Assembly (NCBI GenBank): GCA_013361065.1
Contig: JABWAK010000005.1
Location: 1 to 53,360, forward strand
Length of the DNA stretch: 53,360 nt
From: Bacteroidota bacterium
GTDB lineage: Bacteria > Bacteroidota > Ignavibacteria > UBA10030 > UBA8401
Direction: 5' to 3'
Each line of letters starts with the position of its first letter. Position 1 is the first letter of the stretch. Under the pieces are notes generated by a model, which had not been told where the DNA came from, did no database searches, and saw nothing but the letters and a program-made list of their open reading frames with translations. A program made the translations under genes and the position numbers. Shown one piece after another: positions 51,943 to 53,360 of the stretch.

Positions 51943-52140
51943 TCAGGTCTGGCAAGCGTCCCGCAGTGGTTCTACGAGGAGATGCCATGCGGCGACCCCG
52001 CCCACTCCCAAGGCGGCGACGGCGCAGGCCGGGTGTCTGCGTTGGAAGGCGTGGGTGACGGCCGTCATCGTCTCCCGGCCCGTCGCAGCCGCCCACACAT
52101 CCCACGCGAGCGCGAGGCCGACGATCACCCAGCCGGTCAC
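51943..52140 (-). CDS. Possible small membrane protein in GC-rich DNA
   Basis: 65 residues beginning with GTG (MTGWVIVGLALAWDVWAAA), a hydrophobic start, then ETMTAVTHAFQRRHPACAVA and LGVGGVAAWHLLVEP. It resembles small phage or actinobacterial membrane proteins with a HPxxAxA line, but no family is certain. The remaining parts of the gap between the recombinase and the activase, 51797-51942 and 52141-52264, show no supported feature. The GC-rich sequence opens many frames by chance, so confidence is low. Confidence 0.4.
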   Translation of the reverse strand: MTGWVIVGLALAWDVWAAATGRETMTAVTHAFQRRHPACAVAALGVGGVAAWHLLVEPLRDACQT

Positions 52141-52264
52141 AGTCGGCCCCCAAACGCGGAGAATTCCCGCCAGTGCACACGCGAGGCCGTGGACGGCGGG
52201 GAACGGTGCGCTGCAGGCAGGTCCAGCCGCCCGAGCCGGGATGATGCCTGCCCTCTCGCGGTCC

Positions 52265-53360
52265 TCAGGCCAAGGTACGGACCGGCTCCCGGCGGAGCCG
52301 GAAGGCGAAGGCGTTCAGGCGTCGCTCGTCGATGGGTGAGCCGTCCACGTACACGAACAGCATGGGTATCTCGTGACGGTGGCGCAGGAGGCTCTCCGCG
52401 ATCAGCGCCGGGCCGCACCCCCACGGACTCACGACGACGACGCCGTCGCAGAGTCCATTGTTCCAGTGGTGGAGGACCGAGCCGACAGTGACCGGAGCCT
52501 CACCCTGGGGATAGCGGTCGAGGACCTGTCTCGATTCGGTGAGCAGACCGGCGATGTCCGGTGCAGGAAGCCATTCGTGGTGCCTGCGTACCCTCGAGTA
52601 GAGGAGGCCGCGGAGCCGAGTCATCCCGTTCGCGAACAGGTTCGGACCACGCGGTCCCCCCTTCGGCAGGCGCACAAGCTCACGCGCGCCCACATGTGCG
52701 AGGTATTCGAGGAGGACCTGTGTCGGTTCCACGATGACTCGAATGCCCCGCTCGTTGAGGCGGCGTACCAGCTGGTCGCTGGCGAACTCGTCGACGCGCA
52801 CGTAGATGTCGCCGCTGAGCAGGATCGTGCGCAGCTCACCGGAGTCGTGTGCGTTGCGTTCTATCTCGGCAAAGGCCTCGGCAGCCCTGTCGAGGAGAGC
52901 GGTCACGTCGCGGACAGCTCGGGCCATCGATACCACTTTGGCCGGCCCGTCGCCGGCGGGCCGTTCGATCAGCGACTCGAGCTCGGTGCATGCCTGCCGG
53001 TAGACCTCGTCCACCTCCCCAGGAGAGCTCTCGTGCGGTCGGTGGTAGGACGCGAGCTGGTAGAGGATGTCCCAGGCGACGAGCCCGAGTGCGATGCGTG
53101 GTGTGAACGACCAGCCGAAGTCGCGTTCAGCCTGGAAGTCGCGCACGCTCACGTTCACCTCTCGCCCCAAGCGTTCGAGAGAGATCCGGTCCTTGGTCGT
53201 GAACATGCAGTTCCGGCACATGCCTTCACCTGTGACCTGAACGAGCACTTGGGGGTCGTGGCCGTTGCCTTCGAGGTGCTGACGGAAAGAGCCCCAGATG
53301 AGTTGATATGGCAGGCATTCCTTGCCCGAGCAGTCCCGCCTCCCCAGCCGCAGGGCATCC
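52265..53360 (-). CDS. Acyl-CoA dehydratase activase-related protein, partial at the 5' end
   Basis: The frame stays open from the stop at 52265 to the right edge, at least 365 codons. Reading in from the edge, RRDCSGKECLPYQLIWGSF and GEGMCRNCMF give cysteine groups (CSGKEC, CRNC) typical of the C-terminal part of 2-hydroxyglutaryl-CoA dehydratase activators, and VVVVSPWGCGPALIAESLL near the end matches their GxxPxGCxP line. Such proteins hydrolyse ATP to drive an electron into the dehydratase, using iron-sulfur clusters; the N-terminal ATPase part would lie beyond the window. The DNA is far more GC-rich than the rest of the window, so it probably comes from another organism or replicon. Confidence 0.75.
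   Translation of the reverse strand, partial: DALRLGRRDCSGKECLPYQLIWGSFRQHLEGNGHDPQVLVQVTGEGMCRNCMFTTKDRISLERLGREVNVSVRDFQAERDFGWSFTPRIALGLVAWDILYQLASYHRPHESSPGEVDEVYRQACTELESLIERPAGDGPAKVVSMARAVRDVTALLDRAAEAFAEIERNAHDSGELRTILLSGDIYVRVDEFASDQLVRRLNERGIRVIVEPTQVLLEYLAHVGARELVRLPKGGPRGPNLFANGMTRLRGLLYSRVRRHHEWLPAPDIAGLLTESRQVLDRYPQGEAPVTVGSVLHHWNNGLCDGVVVVSPWGCGPALIAESLLRHRHEIPMLFVYVDGSPIDERRLNAFAFRLRREPVRTLA

Overview
The window looks like a contig from a Gram-negative member of the FCB group, most likely near Ignavibacteriota/Chlorobiota. Five large secreted proteins end in a type IX secretion (T9SS) sorting domain with the QNFPNPFNP / YPNPFN signature and a final basic-hydrophobic tail ending in K. 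There are also multi-SLBB polysaccharide export, YaiO-type outer-membrane barrel and FlgT/CsgG-like lipoprotein-type genes. No rRNA or CRISPR array was seen. Two tRNAs with CAT anticodons are present, one Ile2-like and one Met-like.

Layout. (1) 1-15396, all on the minus strand: a surface-polysaccharide locus. Reading in the direction of transcription it holds UDP-glucose dehydrogenase, a UDP-glucuronate decarboxylase type SDR, a 12-kDa-scale signal-bearing multi-SLBB export protein, L-2-hydroxyglutarate oxidase, a WbjD/CapG-like UDP-sugar 2-epimerase, two SDRs, a sugar cupin, a Wzz-like chain-length protein, a T9SS protein, asparagine synthase, a TagD-like cytidylyltransferase, and an unusual chimeric gene that runs off the left edge. 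The first 4.4 kb is clearly AT-rich compared with the rest. (2) 15429-26608: tRNA and housekeeping genes (uvrA, rlmN, adk, acpS, aroQ, a HAD phosphatase, GDPD) mixed with a T9SS M23-like protein. (3) 26612-35066: envelope and secreted proteins (a T9SS FG-GAP/discoidin protein, a NamZ-like muramidase, DUF1684, an FlgT/CsgG-like protein, outer-membrane barrel) and trmO. (4) 35118-43100: a tight six-gene minus-strand operon of response regulator, membrane-anchored protein, HEAT-repeat protein, GT2 polymer synthase, LtaS-like phosphoglycerol transferase with a TPR tail, and TPR plus YaiO barrel. I read it as a candidate undescribed envelope-polymer synthesis and export system. (5) 43351-49730: a small secreted protein, a T9SS matrixin-type metalloprotease and, convergent across a strong bidirectional terminator, a T9SS subtilase. 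(6) 49974-53360: heptamer repeats, a broken partial tRNA copy interrupted by a hairpin, a tRNA-Met whose 3' half is overlapped by the end of a serine-recombinase gene, and then an abrupt change to very GC-rich DNA carrying a partial acyl-CoA dehydratase activase gene.

The most notable points are the six-gene polymer operon with a TPR module shared by two neighbouring genes; a recurring glycerol-phosphate theme (TagD-like, CDP-glycerol transferase-like fragment, LtaS-like, GDPD); four intergenic arrays of different 7-bp repeats; and the right-hand junction, where a recombinase without its catalytic domain is fused in frame to foreign-looking GC-rich sequence. The right junction and the left chimeric gene could be real rearrangements or assembly joins, and the sequence alone cannot decide between these.
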